This document shows, piece by piece, positions 24,776 to 34,166 of a DNA stretch of 50,212 bases; the stretch's first letter is position 1; each line of letters begins with the position of its first letter. The stretch comes from Planctomycetota bacterium (lineage in GTDB: Bacteria > Planctomycetota > JACOTG01), in NCBI GenBank assembly GCA_016178505.1, contig JACOTG010000028.1:1-50212 (forward strand), written 5' to 3'. The position numbers and the translations under genes were made by a program. Under the pieces are notes generated by a model. The model did no database searches and was not told the origin of the DNA. It was given only the letters and a program-made list of their open reading frames with translations.

Positions 24776-26071
24776 TTACAGCGGACGAAATGCGATGCGC
24801 CGGATCCGGGCCTTTCCGCCCGTGCATCCGACGCCGATCATCGCCGGTGATCCGTCCACGTCCGCATCGGCGACGAGCTTGCCGTCGACCCAGACGGTTG
24901 CGTGACCCTTGCGACGGCGCAGCACGATGTCGACCGGTTTGATCGAGAGTGACGTCGCGGGATCGTGTGCGACGGCGCGGCTCTCGCAGTAGAGAAACGC
25001 GCCCTGTCCGCGCAACACCATTGCCTGGCAGTTGGTCCCGATTTGTATCTGAACGCCGTAGCACGAATCGAGCGGCTCGGCCTCGCACCGCACGATCGCA
25101 TCGCCGACGGGTTTGGCGCCGAGTCGAGCGAAGCACCAGTCGCCCTCGTTCTTCTCGCCGCTCAAGACGAGCGCGGCGCCGTCCCATTTCGCGGGATCGC
25201 CCGTGGCGATCGGCGCTCCGTCCAGGGACTTCCACTCCGACGCGGGTCCGAGAATGGCGTCGTCGAGCGTTGCCTCCGGCGATCGCTTCAGCGCCCCGGG
25301 CCGTCCGCCCGCCCTCTCCTCGAGCAGATCCTGGAGGCCGGGCCGCAGCGCCACCTTGCCCAACCGCGCGTGCCAACCCTTTTCGAGCGATGCGAGGTCG
25401 ACGCCGAACGCCTGGCGCGCGGGGACGCCGCCGTAATATTTGCGCGTCTTGGCGGCGCCGTACGTGTCGAGGAGGAAGCGAAAGTAACTCCCGCCGACGT
25501 CATAGCCGTTGAACCCGGGGTGCTGTCCCAGCCAGGCGTAGAAGTTGGGGATCGCATGGATCTCCGCGAGCGTCGGCAGCTCGCCACGCTTCAGGTAGAA
25601 CGCAGCGACCGCGTCCACCGGGACGCCGCTCACGAAGCGAAGCACCGCGTTCGCGAGCCCCTCGGCGAAGAACAGATTGCGCGGCTCCGGCCCGTGCTCG
25701 GTGAACTTTTCGGCGACGACGTGCACCAGCTCGTGGACCCGAGTCTGATCGTTGTCGTGCGGCACGTGCGATTCGAGGGTCGTCGAGTGACCGCCCGAGG
25801 GAACGCCCGTGATCTTCTGCAGCTCGGCGACGTCGTCGTAGAGAAAGAGACGAATCGTGTACTTGAACTCGTGGAGATCCAGCTCCTTCAGGATGTGCTC
25901 GAGATCGCCTTCGACGAGCGACGCGACGCGATCGACCGACGCCTCCGCTCGCGAATCGGGCCGGAAACGAATCTCGAAGTGCGCCGTCTTTTCCACGCCC
26001 GTGAGCACGCTCGCGGGATCGGTCGTCGAGAGGAGCGACGCCGCCACGAGTCCGATCGCCGTCATCGTCAT
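24776..26071 (-). CDS. Exported HExxH metallopeptidase-like protein with C-terminal concanavalin-like domain
   Basis: 431 residues, ATG 26071 (ATG 26065 is also possible). A hydrophobic N-terminus (TAIGLVAASLL) suggests export. Residues about 28-240 resemble the peptidase MA-like gluzincin domain: the strand HFEIRFRPDSRAEA, the zinc motif RVHELVHVVAE (HELVH at 113-117), and FFAEGLANAV with E137 as the likely third ligand, then GGSYFRFLLDTYG. Residues about 275-431 form a beta sandwich of the DUF1080/LamG type found in planctomycete secreted proteins (WKSLDGAPIATGDPAKWDG, VWVDGKLVADADVDGSPA). The zinc motif and glutamate are intact, so proteolysis outside the cell is plausible; the substrate is unknown and carbohydrate binding by the tail is inferred. 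Convergent with the double-glycine genes. Confidence 0.8.
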   Translation of the reverse strand: MTMTAIGLVAASLLSTTDPASVLTGVEKTAHFEIRFRPDSRAEASVDRVASLVEGDLEHILKELDLHEFKYTIRLFLYDDVAELQKITGVPSGGHSTTLESHVPHDNDQTRVHELVHVVAEKFTEHGPEPRNLFFAEGLANAVLRFVSGVPVDAVAAFYLKRGELPTLAEIHAIPNFYAWLGQHPGFNGYDVGGSYFRFLLDTYGAAKTRKYYGGVPARQAFGVDLASLEKGWHARLGKVALRPGLQDLLEERAGGRPGALKRSPEATLDDAILGPASEWKSLDGAPIATGDPAKWDGAALVLSGEKNEGDWCFARLGAKPVGDAIVRCEAEPLDSCYGVQIQIGTNCQAMVLRGQGAFLYCESRAVAHDPATSLSIKPVDIVLRRRKGHATVWVDGKLVADADVDGSPAMIGVGCTGGKARIRRIAFRPL

Positions 26072-26279
26072 GGGGACGGATTGTAACCGCGGGGCGTGAA
26101 TCGCTCGCGCCTCCTCGCCGAGCCATTGCGATTGGGAGAGACGGCGGATCGATACCTTCGTTCAGGAAAAATGGGCACGTGTGCCGTCGACGACTCGAAT
26201 GGACCCCGCGAGGATGAGTAGGGCCCGGTCGACTCCTGGCTGCGGATCCGCCGTTCTGCACCATGGAGGCGCGAAAGGG

Positions 26280-26414
26280 GTGAAGCTCCAAGAGGTACCG
26301 GCTGATGAATTGATCGGCTGGCCCGCCCACTTCGCGTCTCAAATCAGGAGCGTTCCGGAAGGCACGCCCATCAAGATCGTCGTGAAGCGAGAGAGCGATC
26401 GTCGTTCCTATTGA
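26280..26414 (+). CDS. Possible small protein of unknown function
   Basis: 44 residues from GTG 26280 with GGAGG at 26265-26269; an upstream in-frame ATG at 26181 would give 77 residues, but that extension looks random. The sequence VKLQEVPADELIGWPAHFAS followed by IRSVPEGTPIKIVVKRESDR is protein-like and has a plausible ribosome site. I do not recognise it. It could equally be the end of a decayed gene. The remainder of 26072-26504, between the HExxH gene and the Uma2 gene stop, shows nothing else. Confidence 0.3.
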   Translation: MKLQEVPADELIGWPAHFASQIRSVPEGTPIKIVVKRESDRRSY

Positions 26415-26504
26415 CGGACCGGCGTGCGGGCGCCTCGATCGTCGACGATTTCTCAGCGCCCTCTGGTTCGCAAGTCGGGGGGCGACTCCAGACAACGTGT
26501 CGCG

Positions 26505-27674
26505 TTACTCGAAGATCGCACAGATCGGAACGCGTAGTCCGGGTAGGGCGACTGCCGAGGTGACGTCGCCGTTCGTGGTCGTCGACTTCGTGACGAGGCG
26601 GCCGGCCTCGAGAGCGAGCACCTCCACGCTCTGGGCGTCCGGATCGACGATCCAGTACTCGCGCACGCCGCACTCGCCGTAGAGGCGTCGCTTGATCTCC
26701 GTGTCGCGCTCTCGGGTCTTCTCGAAGACGATTTCGACGAGGAGGTCGGGCGCGCCGAAGACACCCGGCTCCTTCACGATTTTCTGGCGCGCGCGCGCGA
26801 CGAAGAGGATGTCGGGGTCGACGACGGTGTCGTCGGCGAGCACGGTCGCGAGTCGCATGACGCAGAAACCCAGCCTCTCGCCGTCGCCTTCGACGTGATT
26901 CATGATCGCGTGGAGGAGGTTGCCCATGACGATCTGATGCTTCACCGTCGGCGTCGGAAGCAGGACGAACTCGCCGCGCAGGATCTCCCAGCGCTTGCCA
27001 TCGTCGGGCTGACGCCAGTAGTCGCGCCAGTTGCACGGTCCCTTCGGCGGGAACTCGGCAAGCGAATACGGCTCGTCGCCTTCGCGACACTCGGAGGCGT
27101 CGTCCTCTTCCGCCTCCTCGAAAGCGAACAGGTCCATCAGCGGGACGGTGAACCCGGGCAGGGCAGCGGGCGACGCGGCGTGGCCTTCCGTGATCTCGGC
27201 CTTCTTGACGAGGCTCGTGTCCTCGAGCACGTAGATCTCGATGCGCTCGACTACTGGGTCGACGAGCCAATACTCGCGCACGCCGTGCTCCGCGTAGAGT
27301 CCACGCTTCGCGTTGGTGTCGCGCCCGCGAGTGGACTCCGACAGCACCTCGACGACGAAGTCGGGCGCACCCTTCACGACGCCGCGGCGAAACACGTGCT
27401 TTCGCTCGTTGCTCACGAACAGAATGTCGGGCTGCACGACCGAGTCTTTCGCAAGCACGACGTCCGGCGCCGGCCCAAACACCAGCCCCAGATTTCGCTC
27501 CCGGACGAAAGCGTGCAAGTGAAAGGTGAGCGCGTTCACGACGTATTGATGCTTCGATCTCGGTGCCGGCGACACGATGAGTTTCCCCCGAATGATCTCG
27601 TACCGTTTTCCGTCGTCCGGGAGATCTCGATAATCGTCGTAGGTCCAGTGCGTGCGTTCAGCGGTCTCGGACAT
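26505..27674 (-). CDS. Tandem Uma2 (DUF820) PD-(D/E)XK nuclease-fold protein
   Basis: 389 residues, ATG 27674 behind GAGGTGATCC. Two Uma2 domains lie head to tail: about 8-190 (DLPDDGKRYEIIRGKLIVSP, VVQPDILFV, DFVVEVLSEST, HGVREYWLVDP) and about 212-389 (RQPDDGKRWEILRGEFVLLP, VVDPDILFV, DLLVEIVFEKT, CGVREYWIVDP). Both keep the Asp of PDILFV and the Glu of VVEV/LVEI with a following Lys or Arg, the usual active-site set of the restriction-endonuclease-like fold, so both may be active. Single-domain Uma2 proteins are the norm in Cyanobacteria and Planctomycetota; their role is not established despite the nuclease label. An internal duplication produced this two-domain form. The linker (about 195-212) is acidic (EEAEEDDASE). 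It stands alone, with no partner gene. Confidence 0.9.
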   Translation of the reverse strand: MSETAERTHWTYDDYRDLPDDGKRYEIIRGKLIVSPAPRSKHQYVVNALTFHLHAFVRERNLGLVFGPAPDVVLAKDSVVQPDILFVSNERKHVFRRGVVKGAPDFVVEVLSESTRGRDTNAKRGLYAEHGVREYWLVDPVVERIEIYVLEDTSLVKKAEITEGHAASPAALPGFTVPLMDLFAFEEAEEDDASECREGDEPYSLAEFPPKGPCNWRDYWRQPDDGKRWEILRGEFVLLPTPTVKHQIVMGNLLHAIMNHVEGDGERLGFCVMRLATVLADDTVVDPDILFVARARQKIVKEPGVFGAPDLLVEIVFEKTRERDTEIKRRLYGECGVREYWIVDPDAQSVEVLALEAGRLVTKSTTTNGDVTSAVALPGLRVPICAIFE

Positions 27675-27840
27675 GGATCACCTCGTGATTCGAGCCACGG
27701 TCATGCTACCCGGCGAGCCTCCCGATTCAATGCGGCCACGCTTCTGAGTCGAGAGAGTTCGCGAAAAGTTACAGCCCAGTCGGATTTCGCACACAAAGAG
27801 GAATAGAGAGGCGATCAGCGGTTACCCGAACGCCGTGCGG

Positions 27841-28671
27841 TCAACGAGGGTTTCGGTCCGCGGAATCGGCGACCTGAGCGGTGAGCGAGCGCTCGAAGTC
27901 GGCGACGAGCGCGGCGCGGCGCGCGGCGTCCGGCACCGCGATGCGGCGGACGACCGGCATGTCGTCGTGCGTGCGGCCGTCGAGTTCGCGCCCCGCGCGA
28001 TTCTTCCGCACGCCGCCCCACTGCTTGAAAAAGAACGGGACGCTGGCGTCGCGGCACTGATCGCGGATCGCAAGCACCCACTCGCGGTGCATCGGTCGCG
28101 CGCCCGCGCCGCTCTCGCCGCCGGCGATCACCCAGTGGATTCCGCGGAGGTCGATCGCGCCGAGGTCCTCGAGGAGCGGCTCGACGGAGAGAAAGCGCAC
28201 CGCAGCGCGCGCGTCGCGAAGGTGCTCGATGCGCGGCAGCCCGTGGCGTCGATCCTCGACGCTCACGCCCCACCAGACGTGCTCGGCCGCACCCGCGAAC
28301 GAAAGGAGCGTGGCGAGCGCATTGCGCAGTCGCTGCGAGCGCTTCGTCAGAACTTGAAACGTGTGCCACGGCGTCGCCGTCATCACGCGAGCCACGGCGA
28401 GGACGTACGAGTCCGCGACGCCCTCGAGAAACAGATCGCTCATCGAGTTGACGAACACGCGCTTGCGCTCGCGCCACCGAAACGGTTCCGCGAGCTTCTC
28501 CGGCACCAGCCGCAGATCGAATCCCTGCTCGTACGGATGCCCCGGCACCCCGCGAAACCGCTCGGCGAATCGTTCCGCATAGCAGTGCGCGCAACCCGGC
28601 GTGATCTTCACGCACCCGCGGATCGGATTCCACGTCGCGTCCGTCCACTCGATCTTCGAATGCTCGCTCAT
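27841..28671 (-). CDS. DUF5131 family protein (phage Gp37/Gp68-like)
   Basis: 276 residues from ATG 28671, whose N-terminus MSEHSKIEWTDATWNPIRGC is the family's standard beginning; the 17 upstream in-frame residues come from the 37-bp intergenic repeat and are left out. Three cysteines (C20, C27, C30 in GCVKITPGCAHCYAER) look like a radical-SAM-type iron-sulfur site. Further family marks are RVFVNSMSDLFLEGV, WHTFQVLTKRSQRL, NVWWGVSVE-like (HVWWGVSVEDR), RFLSVEPLLEDLG, WVIAGGESGAGARPM and VPFFFKQWGG. Homologues occur in phages and bacterial chromosomes; I know of no proven function, although radical SAM chemistry is likely. No other phage gene is in the window, so this is not evidence of a prophage. 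Confidence 0.92.
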   Translation of the reverse strand: MSEHSKIEWTDATWNPIRGCVKITPGCAHCYAERFAERFRGVPGHPYEQGFDLRLVPEKLAEPFRWRERKRVFVNSMSDLFLEGVADSYVLAVARVMTATPWHTFQVLTKRSQRLRNALATLLSFAGAAEHVWWGVSVEDRRHGLPRIEHLRDARAAVRFLSVEPLLEDLGAIDLRGIHWVIAGGESGAGARPMHREWVLAIRDQCRDASVPFFFKQWGGVRKNRAGRELDGRTHDDMPVVRRIAVPDAARRAALVADFERSLTAQVADSADRNPR

Positions 28672-28688
28672 CGCACCGACCGCGCTAA

Positions 28689-28725
28689 CTGACGCATACG
28701 GAGCCTGGAACCTTTTTCTCACTTA
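28689..28725 (+). repeat. 37-bp intergenic element, copy 1
   Basis: The 37-base sequence starting CTGACGCATACGGAGCCTGG and ending TTTTTCTCACTTA occurs here and at 34167-34203 in the same orientation with only two differences (positions 22 and 24). It lies 18 bases upstream of the DUF5131 start on the opposite strand and about 200 bases upstream of the ECF sigma gene. It has no marked internal symmetry. It could be a dispersed genomic element, a regulatory site or a recombination site; two copies in one window suggest more copies elsewhere in the genome. Confidence 0.75.
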
Positions 28726-28926
28726 TCCCCCCACGGTCCATCGTAACGGATGCCGTTGCCGCGGGCGGGGAGCAAACCCGGCCGGCTGAGTCAGCGCAGG
28801 AATCTGGGTTCAGGATCGCGTGACCGGCGAAGTGCCGTGCGCCGACTGCGACTCGCAGAAGGCCCGTGGCGCCATCGCTGGTATGATCGGCCGCCCCGGA
28901 AAGCACCCGGATCGCTGGGACGGACG

Positions 28927-29523
28927 ATGAATCCAACGGATGCCGTAACGCGGTTTCTCGACGAGTGGCGGCAAGGCGACGCGACCGTCCTGCCGAAGCT
29001 CCTGGCGGTTCTCTACGACGAGATGCATCGGATCGCCGAGCGCCAGCTACGCCACGAGCGCTCGGATCACACACTCCAGCCGACGGCGCTCGTTCACGAG
29101 GCCTACTTGCGGCTCGTCGACCAGCGCAGCCAGAACTTCGAGAATCGCGCGCACTTCTTGGCGGTCGCGTCGACGGCGATGCGCCGCGTCCTCATGCAGC
29201 ACGCTCGCGGCCGCGATGCGCAGAAGCGTGGAGGAGGGCGCGTCCAGGTCACGCTCGGAGACGTTGCCGGAGCCTTCGAGGAGCGCGCGACCGACCTCGT
29301 CGCGCTCGACGACGCACTCGAGCGGCTCGAGCAATTCGATCCGGTGAAGAGTCGCATCGTCGAGCTGCGATTCTTCGGCGGCCTCACGATCGAGGAAATC
29401 GCCGACGTGCTCGGCATCGCGACGCGGACGGTCGAGCGCGACTGGCGCGCCGCTCGTGCGTGGCTGAAGGTCGAAGTCGGCAAGCGACTCGACGACGAAC
29501 GACCGGACGGCACCCAGGACTGA
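28927..29523 (+). CDS. ECF-type RNA polymerase sigma factor (kinase-associated subfamily)
   Basis: 198 residues from ATG 28927. Region 2 is at about 5-75 (FLDEWRQGDATVLPKLLAVL, YDEMHRIAERQLR, DHTLQPTALVHEAYLRLVDQ) and region 4 at about 135-190 (LEQFDPVKSRIVELRFFGGL, TIEEIADVLGI, TVERDWRAARAWLKVEV). The HTLQPTALVHEAYLRL motif and the FENRAHFLAVASTAMRRVLM helix place it in the large subfamily of planctomycete and acidobacterial ECF factors that sit next to Ser/Thr kinases and have no classical anti-sigma factor. The kinase gene begins 15 bases after its stop, so the two are co-transcribed and the kinase probably controls sigma activity by phosphorylation. The target promoters are unknown. Confidence 0.93.
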   Translation: MNPTDAVTRFLDEWRQGDATVLPKLLAVLYDEMHRIAERQLRHERSDHTLQPTALVHEAYLRLVDQRSQNFENRAHFLAVASTAMRRVLMQHARGRDAQKRGGGRVQVTLGDVAGAFEERATDLVALDDALERLEQFDPVKSRIVELRFFGGLTIEEIADVLGIATRTVERDWRAARAWLKVEVGKRLDDERPDGTQD

Positions 29524-29538
29524 CGGGAAGGGAAGCGC

Positions 29539-32433
29539 ATGTCGCGAGATCGCTGGCCGCTCGTCACGCGCCTCTTTCACGAAGCGCTCGAGCGCGACGC
29601 GAGCGAGCGAGGGCGCTTCCTCGACGAGGCGTGCGGCGGCGACGCGGGGTTGCGGCACGAGGTCGAATCTCTCCTCGACGCGGACGCGAGCCCCTCGCAG
29701 TTCATCGAGCCGCCGACGCCGAAGACGATGGGTGGGCTCCTTGCTCAGGCCCAAGGCCTTCTCGCGGACGGCGAGCGCGTCGGCCCGTGGCAGGTCGACG
29801 GCCGAGTCGCCGCCGGCGGCATGGGCGTCGTCTACCGCGCACATCGTGCGGACGGCGAGTACGACCAAGCAGTGGCGCTCAAGGTCATCGGCGCCGGCGT
29901 CAGCGTGCCCGAGGTCCTCGCGCGATTTCGAATCGAGCGACAGACCCTCGCGCGCCTAGACCACGCGCACATCGCGCGGCTCGTCGATGGCGGGGTCACG
30001 TCGCGCGGTCTTCCCTACCTGGCGATGGAGTTCGTCGACGGAAAGCCGATCGCTGTGTTCTGAAAAGAGAGCGGGCTCGACCTCGACGCGCGCCTCGAAT
30101 TGCTCGAGGCGGTGTGCGAAGCGGTCGGCTACGCACACCGTCACCTCGTCGTGCACCGCGATCTAAAGCCGAGCAACATCCTCGTCACGGCAGACGGCAC
30201 GCCGAAGCTCCTCGACTTCGGGCTCGCCAAGCTCTTGGAATCCGGCGACGCGAGCGCGGACGTGCCGTTGACCCGCAGCGGCATGCGCCTCATGACGCCC
30301 GAGTACGCGAGCCCGGAGCAGATCCGCGGCGAGCCCGTCACGACCGCGACGGACGTGCATGCGCTCGGCGTGCTCCTGTACGAGATCCTCACGGGGCGAC
30401 ATCCGTTCGTGCGCGAAGGGCGTTCGCTGCCGGAGGTCGAGCGCGCGGTGAGCGAGGAAACGCCGCCGCGCCTCAGCGTCGTCGATCGTCGCCTCGCGGG
30501 CGATCTCGAAACGATCGTTCGGGTCGCGATGCACAAAGAACCGGCGCGCCGCTACGCATCCGCGGAGCGACTCGCCGAGGACCTTCGCCGCTTCCGCGAG
30601 AATCGGCCGATCCTCGCGCGCAAGGACACGCTTCGCTATCGCACGGCGAAGTTCGTGAGGCGCAATCGACTTCTCTCGACCGCGATCGTCGTCGCCGCGC
30701 TCGCGGTGGTTGGCGGGACCGCGGGCGTTGCCTGGTGGGCGTGGATCGCGGGGAAGGAGTCGGCACGTGCGGAATCGGCGCTCACCGGCGAGCGTCGCCG
30801 GGCGCGAAGCCTCGAACGAGTGAACGGATTCCTCGAGCGCCTGCTCGCGGCCGCCGATCCTCGCAGCCATGGGCGCGACGCGCTCGTGCGAGATCTCCTC
30901 GAGTCGGCGACGGCGACGATCGACGCGGAGCCGGTCGACGATCCCGAGGTCGAGGTGAACGTGCGCTCGACGCTCGGAAAGACCTGGTTCGGCATCGGCA
31001 TGTACGCCGAGGCGGCGACGCAGCAGCGGCGCGTGCTGACCCTCGTCGAGGCGCGTCGACCGGAGGAGCCCCAGGCCCTCGCGCAAGCGCACCGCGTGCT
31101 CGCCGAGACGCTCGTTCGCTCCGGCGCGTACGCGGAGGCGCACGAGCATTTCGATCGCGCGCTAGCGATCCTCGCGTCGAGCGTTCCCGACGAGCGATTC
31201 GAACGATCGCTCGCGCTCGGATCGCTGGGCAGCGTCCTCATGCTCGAAGGGGACCGCGAGCGCGCGGAGTCGGTTCAGCGCGAGGCCGTTCGCTTGTCGT
31301 CCACGGCTCGGGACCCGAACGGCATCGACCACGCGATGCTCCTCGATCGGTTGTCGAAGACGCTCGTGTCGACGGGGCAGAAGCTCGACGAGGCCGAATC
31401 GCTGCAGCGAGCGGTGCTCGACATCTTCGCGGCGCGGCTGCCACCCGACCACCCATCCGTGCTCGACTGTCGCTCGCAGCTCGCGCGCCTCTTCATCGAT
31501 CGCGGAAAGTACGCGGCGGCGCGCGACGAGCTGTCGATCGTGGCCGATGCGCAGCGCGAGCGGCTCGGGCCGGATCACGCGGATCTCGGCGCGACCCTCG
31601 CGCTCCTCGGCCGCGCGCGCCATCTGTGCGGTGACCCGAAGGGCGCGGAGTCGACGTTTCGCGAGGCGGTCGCGATCCAACGAAATCAGCTCGGCGAATC
31701 GCATCCCGCCGTCGTGCAGACGCTGTCGGGGCTCGGCGCGGCGTTGCGACTCCAAGGAAAGCTTGCTGCCGCGAGAGAGGCCTACGAGGAAGCGCTCGAG
31801 ATCCGGCGCTCCCAGTCCGGGGACCGCGATGCGAGCACCGCCATCTCGCTGCACAACCTCGCGATCGTTCAATTCCAGATGGGCGAATTCGACGCGGCGC
31901 AGGCAAACTTCGAATCGGCGCTGGCCACGCAGATCGAGCTCCAGGGACGCGAGCACCCGGACGTCGCGCAAACGCTGAACAGCATCGGGTTCCTCTACCG
32001 GGCGAAAGGCGAGCACGCCGTGGCAAGGCCGTATCTCCGCCGCGCCCTCGCCACGTGGCGTCGCTGCCTTCCGTCGACGCACCCGCAACTCGCATCGTCG
32101 CTCTTCGCGAATGCCGAGGCCGAGTTCGCGCTCGGCAGCACCGGCCCCGCGGTCGCGCTCCTGCGCGAATGTCGAGAGATCCAGCGGAGTCACGCCGACG
32201 CGCCGCGAGAGTTTGTCGCGAAGACGGAGACGCTCCTCGGCGCGTGTCTCACGGAGCTCGGGGAGTACGCGGAAGCCGAAGAGATCCTCGTCGCGATCAG
32301 CGCGTCCCTCGAATCCGGCGCCGGGAACCGGGACCCGCTCACTCGCAACGCGCTGGAACGACTCCTCGCGCTCTACGACGAATGGGGCAAGACCGAGCTT
32401 GCCGTCGGGGTCCGCCGCCGCCTCGCCGAATAG
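29539..32433 (+). pseudogene. Ser/Thr protein kinase with transmembrane segment and TPR repeats, interrupted by an in-frame UGA
   Basis: One frame of 963 residues plus one internal UGA at codon 175 (30061-30063). Before it: helical N-terminus, glycine loop GRVAAGGMGVVYRAH, ATP lysine K115 in VALKVIG, and MEFVDGKPIAVF. After it: KESGLDLDARLELLEAVCEA, HRDLKPSN (D208), LDFGLAK (D226) and TPEYASPEQ, then one transmembrane helix (about 378-402) and about ten tetratricopeptide units to the end. Relatives have Cys where the UGA stands (PIxxYC). Everything after the stop is intact for 2.3 kb, so loss must be recent, or UGA is read, or the base is a sequencing error. A product starting at ATG 30100 would lack the ATP-binding lobe. 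Start ATG 29539 lies 15 bases after the ECF sigma gene. If functional, it is a membrane kinase sensing outside signals through TPRs. Confidence 0.8.
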
Positions 32434-32546
32434 CCCGCACTACGCACTCCGAAATTGTGGCGGACTCCACGCCGGAACGGGACGTGATCTGGTAACGGAC
32501 GGATCGGCCAGCTCACGCGAGGGATCGCGAGAAGAGGAGTGCAACC

Positions 32547-34097
32547 ATGTGCGTCGACAGGATGAGGAAGTTCGTCATGATCGTGGCGCTCTCGAGTACG
32601 ACGGCAATCGGAGTCGGAACGCTCGAGGCCAGCGTCCCACGCGGGCCGGACTTCAACGGAGACGGCTTCGACGATCTGCCGATCGGGACGATCTTCGAGG
32701 ACGCCGGCGGGGTCATGAATTCGGGGTACGTTCAGGTCCTTTACGGCGGCAACGCGGGGCCCGGCGCGGGGGGCACGTTTCACGCGACGGTTCTGCAAGC
32801 CGGCGCCGAAACCGGATGGGCGCAAGCGTGGGGAGACTTCGACAACGACGGCTTCGACGATCTCGTGCTCGGCGTGCCGTTCTTCGACGCGACCGGCCTC
32901 CTCAATTCGGGCGAGGCGGTCGTCGTGTACGGGTCGTTCGGCGGCCTCGACCTCGGCCGCCAACAAGTTCTCTCGCAGACGACGACGAACGTTCCGGGCG
33001 TGGCGGAAACGCGAGATCGCTTCGGTTTCTCGGTCGCGGTCGGCGACTTCGACGGCGACGGCTTCGACGACCTCGCGGTCGGCGTCCCGTTCGAGTCCGT
33101 CGGCGCGGCCGGCAACGCCGGCGCGGTGAACGTGTTCTACGGATCGCCGTTGGGGATTGCGACGCTCGGCTCGGAGATCTGGAGCAAGGGCGGCAACGGG
33201 ATCACGGGCACGGCCGAGCAAGGTGCGCTCCTCGGCGTTGCGCTCACGGTCGGCGACTTCGACGGCGACGGCCGCGACGACCTCGCGATCGGCGAGCCAC
33301 GCGACGACGTCAACGGCGTCACGAACGCCGGCTCGGTCACGGTGCTCTACGGCAGCGTTTCCGGTCTTTCCGGCGTCGGTCAGCAAACGTGGACTCAAGA
33401 CTCCGGACTCGGCGGCACGGCCGAGACGCAGGACTCGTTCGGCGCATCGCTCGCCGCGGGCGACTTCGACAATGACGGCTTCGACGATCTCGTCGTCGGC
33501 GTCGCGTTCGAGAACTTCGGTTCGACCGTCGACGCCGGGTCGGTGAACGTGATCAACGGATCGGCGGCCGGCCTCGTGGTGACGGGCAACCAGATCTGGG
33601 AGCAGGCGACGGTCGGCATCGATGGTGCCGCGGAGGCGGGCGACAAGTTCGGCGCGACGTTGGCCGTGGGCGACTTCGACGGCGACGGGTTCGGCGATCT
33701 CGCCATCGGCGTTCCCGGCGAGGACGTCGGCGCAACCGCCAACGCGGGCGCCGTGAACGTCCTCTACGGATCCGCGACCGGTCTCAGCACCGCCGGAAAC
33801 CAACTGTGGGATCAGTCAACTGCCGGAGTCCTCGACGCACCAGAAGCGGAGGATCGCTTGGGGTCGAGCCTCGTCGTCGGCGACTTCGACGGCGATGGTC
33901 GCGCGGATCTCGCGATCGGTGCCACCTTCGAAGGTGTCGGCGTCGTCAACCGTGCCGGAGCGGTGAACGTGATCTTCGGAACGGCGTCCGGCCTCGACGC
34001 ATTCGGCAATCTGTTCATCTCCCAGAGTTCCGTCGGCGATGGCTCCGCCTCCGAGCCCGGTGACCGCTTCGGCTGGGGCGTGGGCTCGTTGTTCTAG
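32547..34097 (+). CDS. Secreted FG-GAP repeat (integrin-alpha-like) protein
   Basis: 516 residues, ATG 32547 behind AGAGGAG (32533-32539). The N-terminus (RKFVMIVALSSTTAIGVGTL) is a signal peptide. The rest is seven FG-GAP blades of about 65 residues, each with an FG or GDRFG phrase, a calcium loop such as GDFDGDGFDDLAVGVP or GDFDNDGFDDLVVGV, and a NAGAVNVLYGS-type strand, enough to close a seven-bladed beta propeller without other domains. The last blade ends DRFGWGVGSLF. Such proteins are exported or surface-bound and usually mediate adhesion or ligand binding; calcium should stabilise the blades. It follows the kinase gene by 113 bases and is closed by a strong terminator (34131-34166), so it is probably its own unit or the end of the sigma-kinase operon. 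Confidence 0.9.
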   Translation: MCVDRMRKFVMIVALSSTTAIGVGTLEASVPRGPDFNGDGFDDLPIGTIFEDAGGVMNSGYVQVLYGGNAGPGAGGTFHATVLQAGAETGWAQAWGDFDNDGFDDLVLGVPFFDATGLLNSGEAVVVYGSFGGLDLGRQQVLSQTTTNVPGVAETRDRFGFSVAVGDFDGDGFDDLAVGVPFESVGAAGNAGAVNVFYGSPLGIATLGSEIWSKGGNGITGTAEQGALLGVALTVGDFDGDGRDDLAIGEPRDDVNGVTNAGSVTVLYGSVSGLSGVGQQTWTQDSGLGGTAETQDSFGASLAAGDFDNDGFDDLVVGVAFENFGSTVDAGSVNVINGSAAGLVVTGNQIWEQATVGIDGAAEAGDKFGATLAVGDFDGDGFGDLAIGVPGEDVGATANAGAVNVLYGSATGLSTAGNQLWDQSTAGVLDAPEAEDRLGSSLVVGDFDGDGRADLAIGATFEGVGVVNRAGAVNVIFGTASGLDAFGNLFISQSSVGDGSASEPGDRFGWGVGSLF

Positions 34098-34130
34098 GCC
34101 GCAGCTCGTCCAAATCTCGCAATCGAATCG

Positions 34131-34166
34131 AACCGGCGCGCGGTGCTCGAGCCGCGCGCCGGTTTT
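34131..34166 (+). terminator. Rho-independent terminator of the FG-GAP gene
   Basis: A perfect 13-bp inverted repeat (arms 34131-34143 and 34152-34164, AACCGGCGCGCGG and its complement) with an 8-base loop, followed by TTTTCT. It lies 34 bases after the FG-GAP stop codon on the same strand. This is the strongest terminator-like structure I found in the window. The 37-bp repeat starts directly after it. Confidence 0.85.

Noticed and set aside
27841-28671. Prophage, suggested by the DUF5131 (phage Gp37/Gp68-like) gene
   Set aside because: No integrase, terminase, capsid, tail or lysis gene and no att-like repeat flank it; the family is common in chromosomes.
30091-30111. Perfect 8-bp hairpin (CGCCTCGA / TCGAGGCG) downstream of the kinase UGA as a second SECIS element
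   Set aside because: Its loop AUUGC begins 35 bases after the UGA and has no G in its first two positions, so it fits the bacterial pattern poorly; CTCGAG-like words are very common in this DNA. Selenocysteine in the kinase is therefore not claimed.
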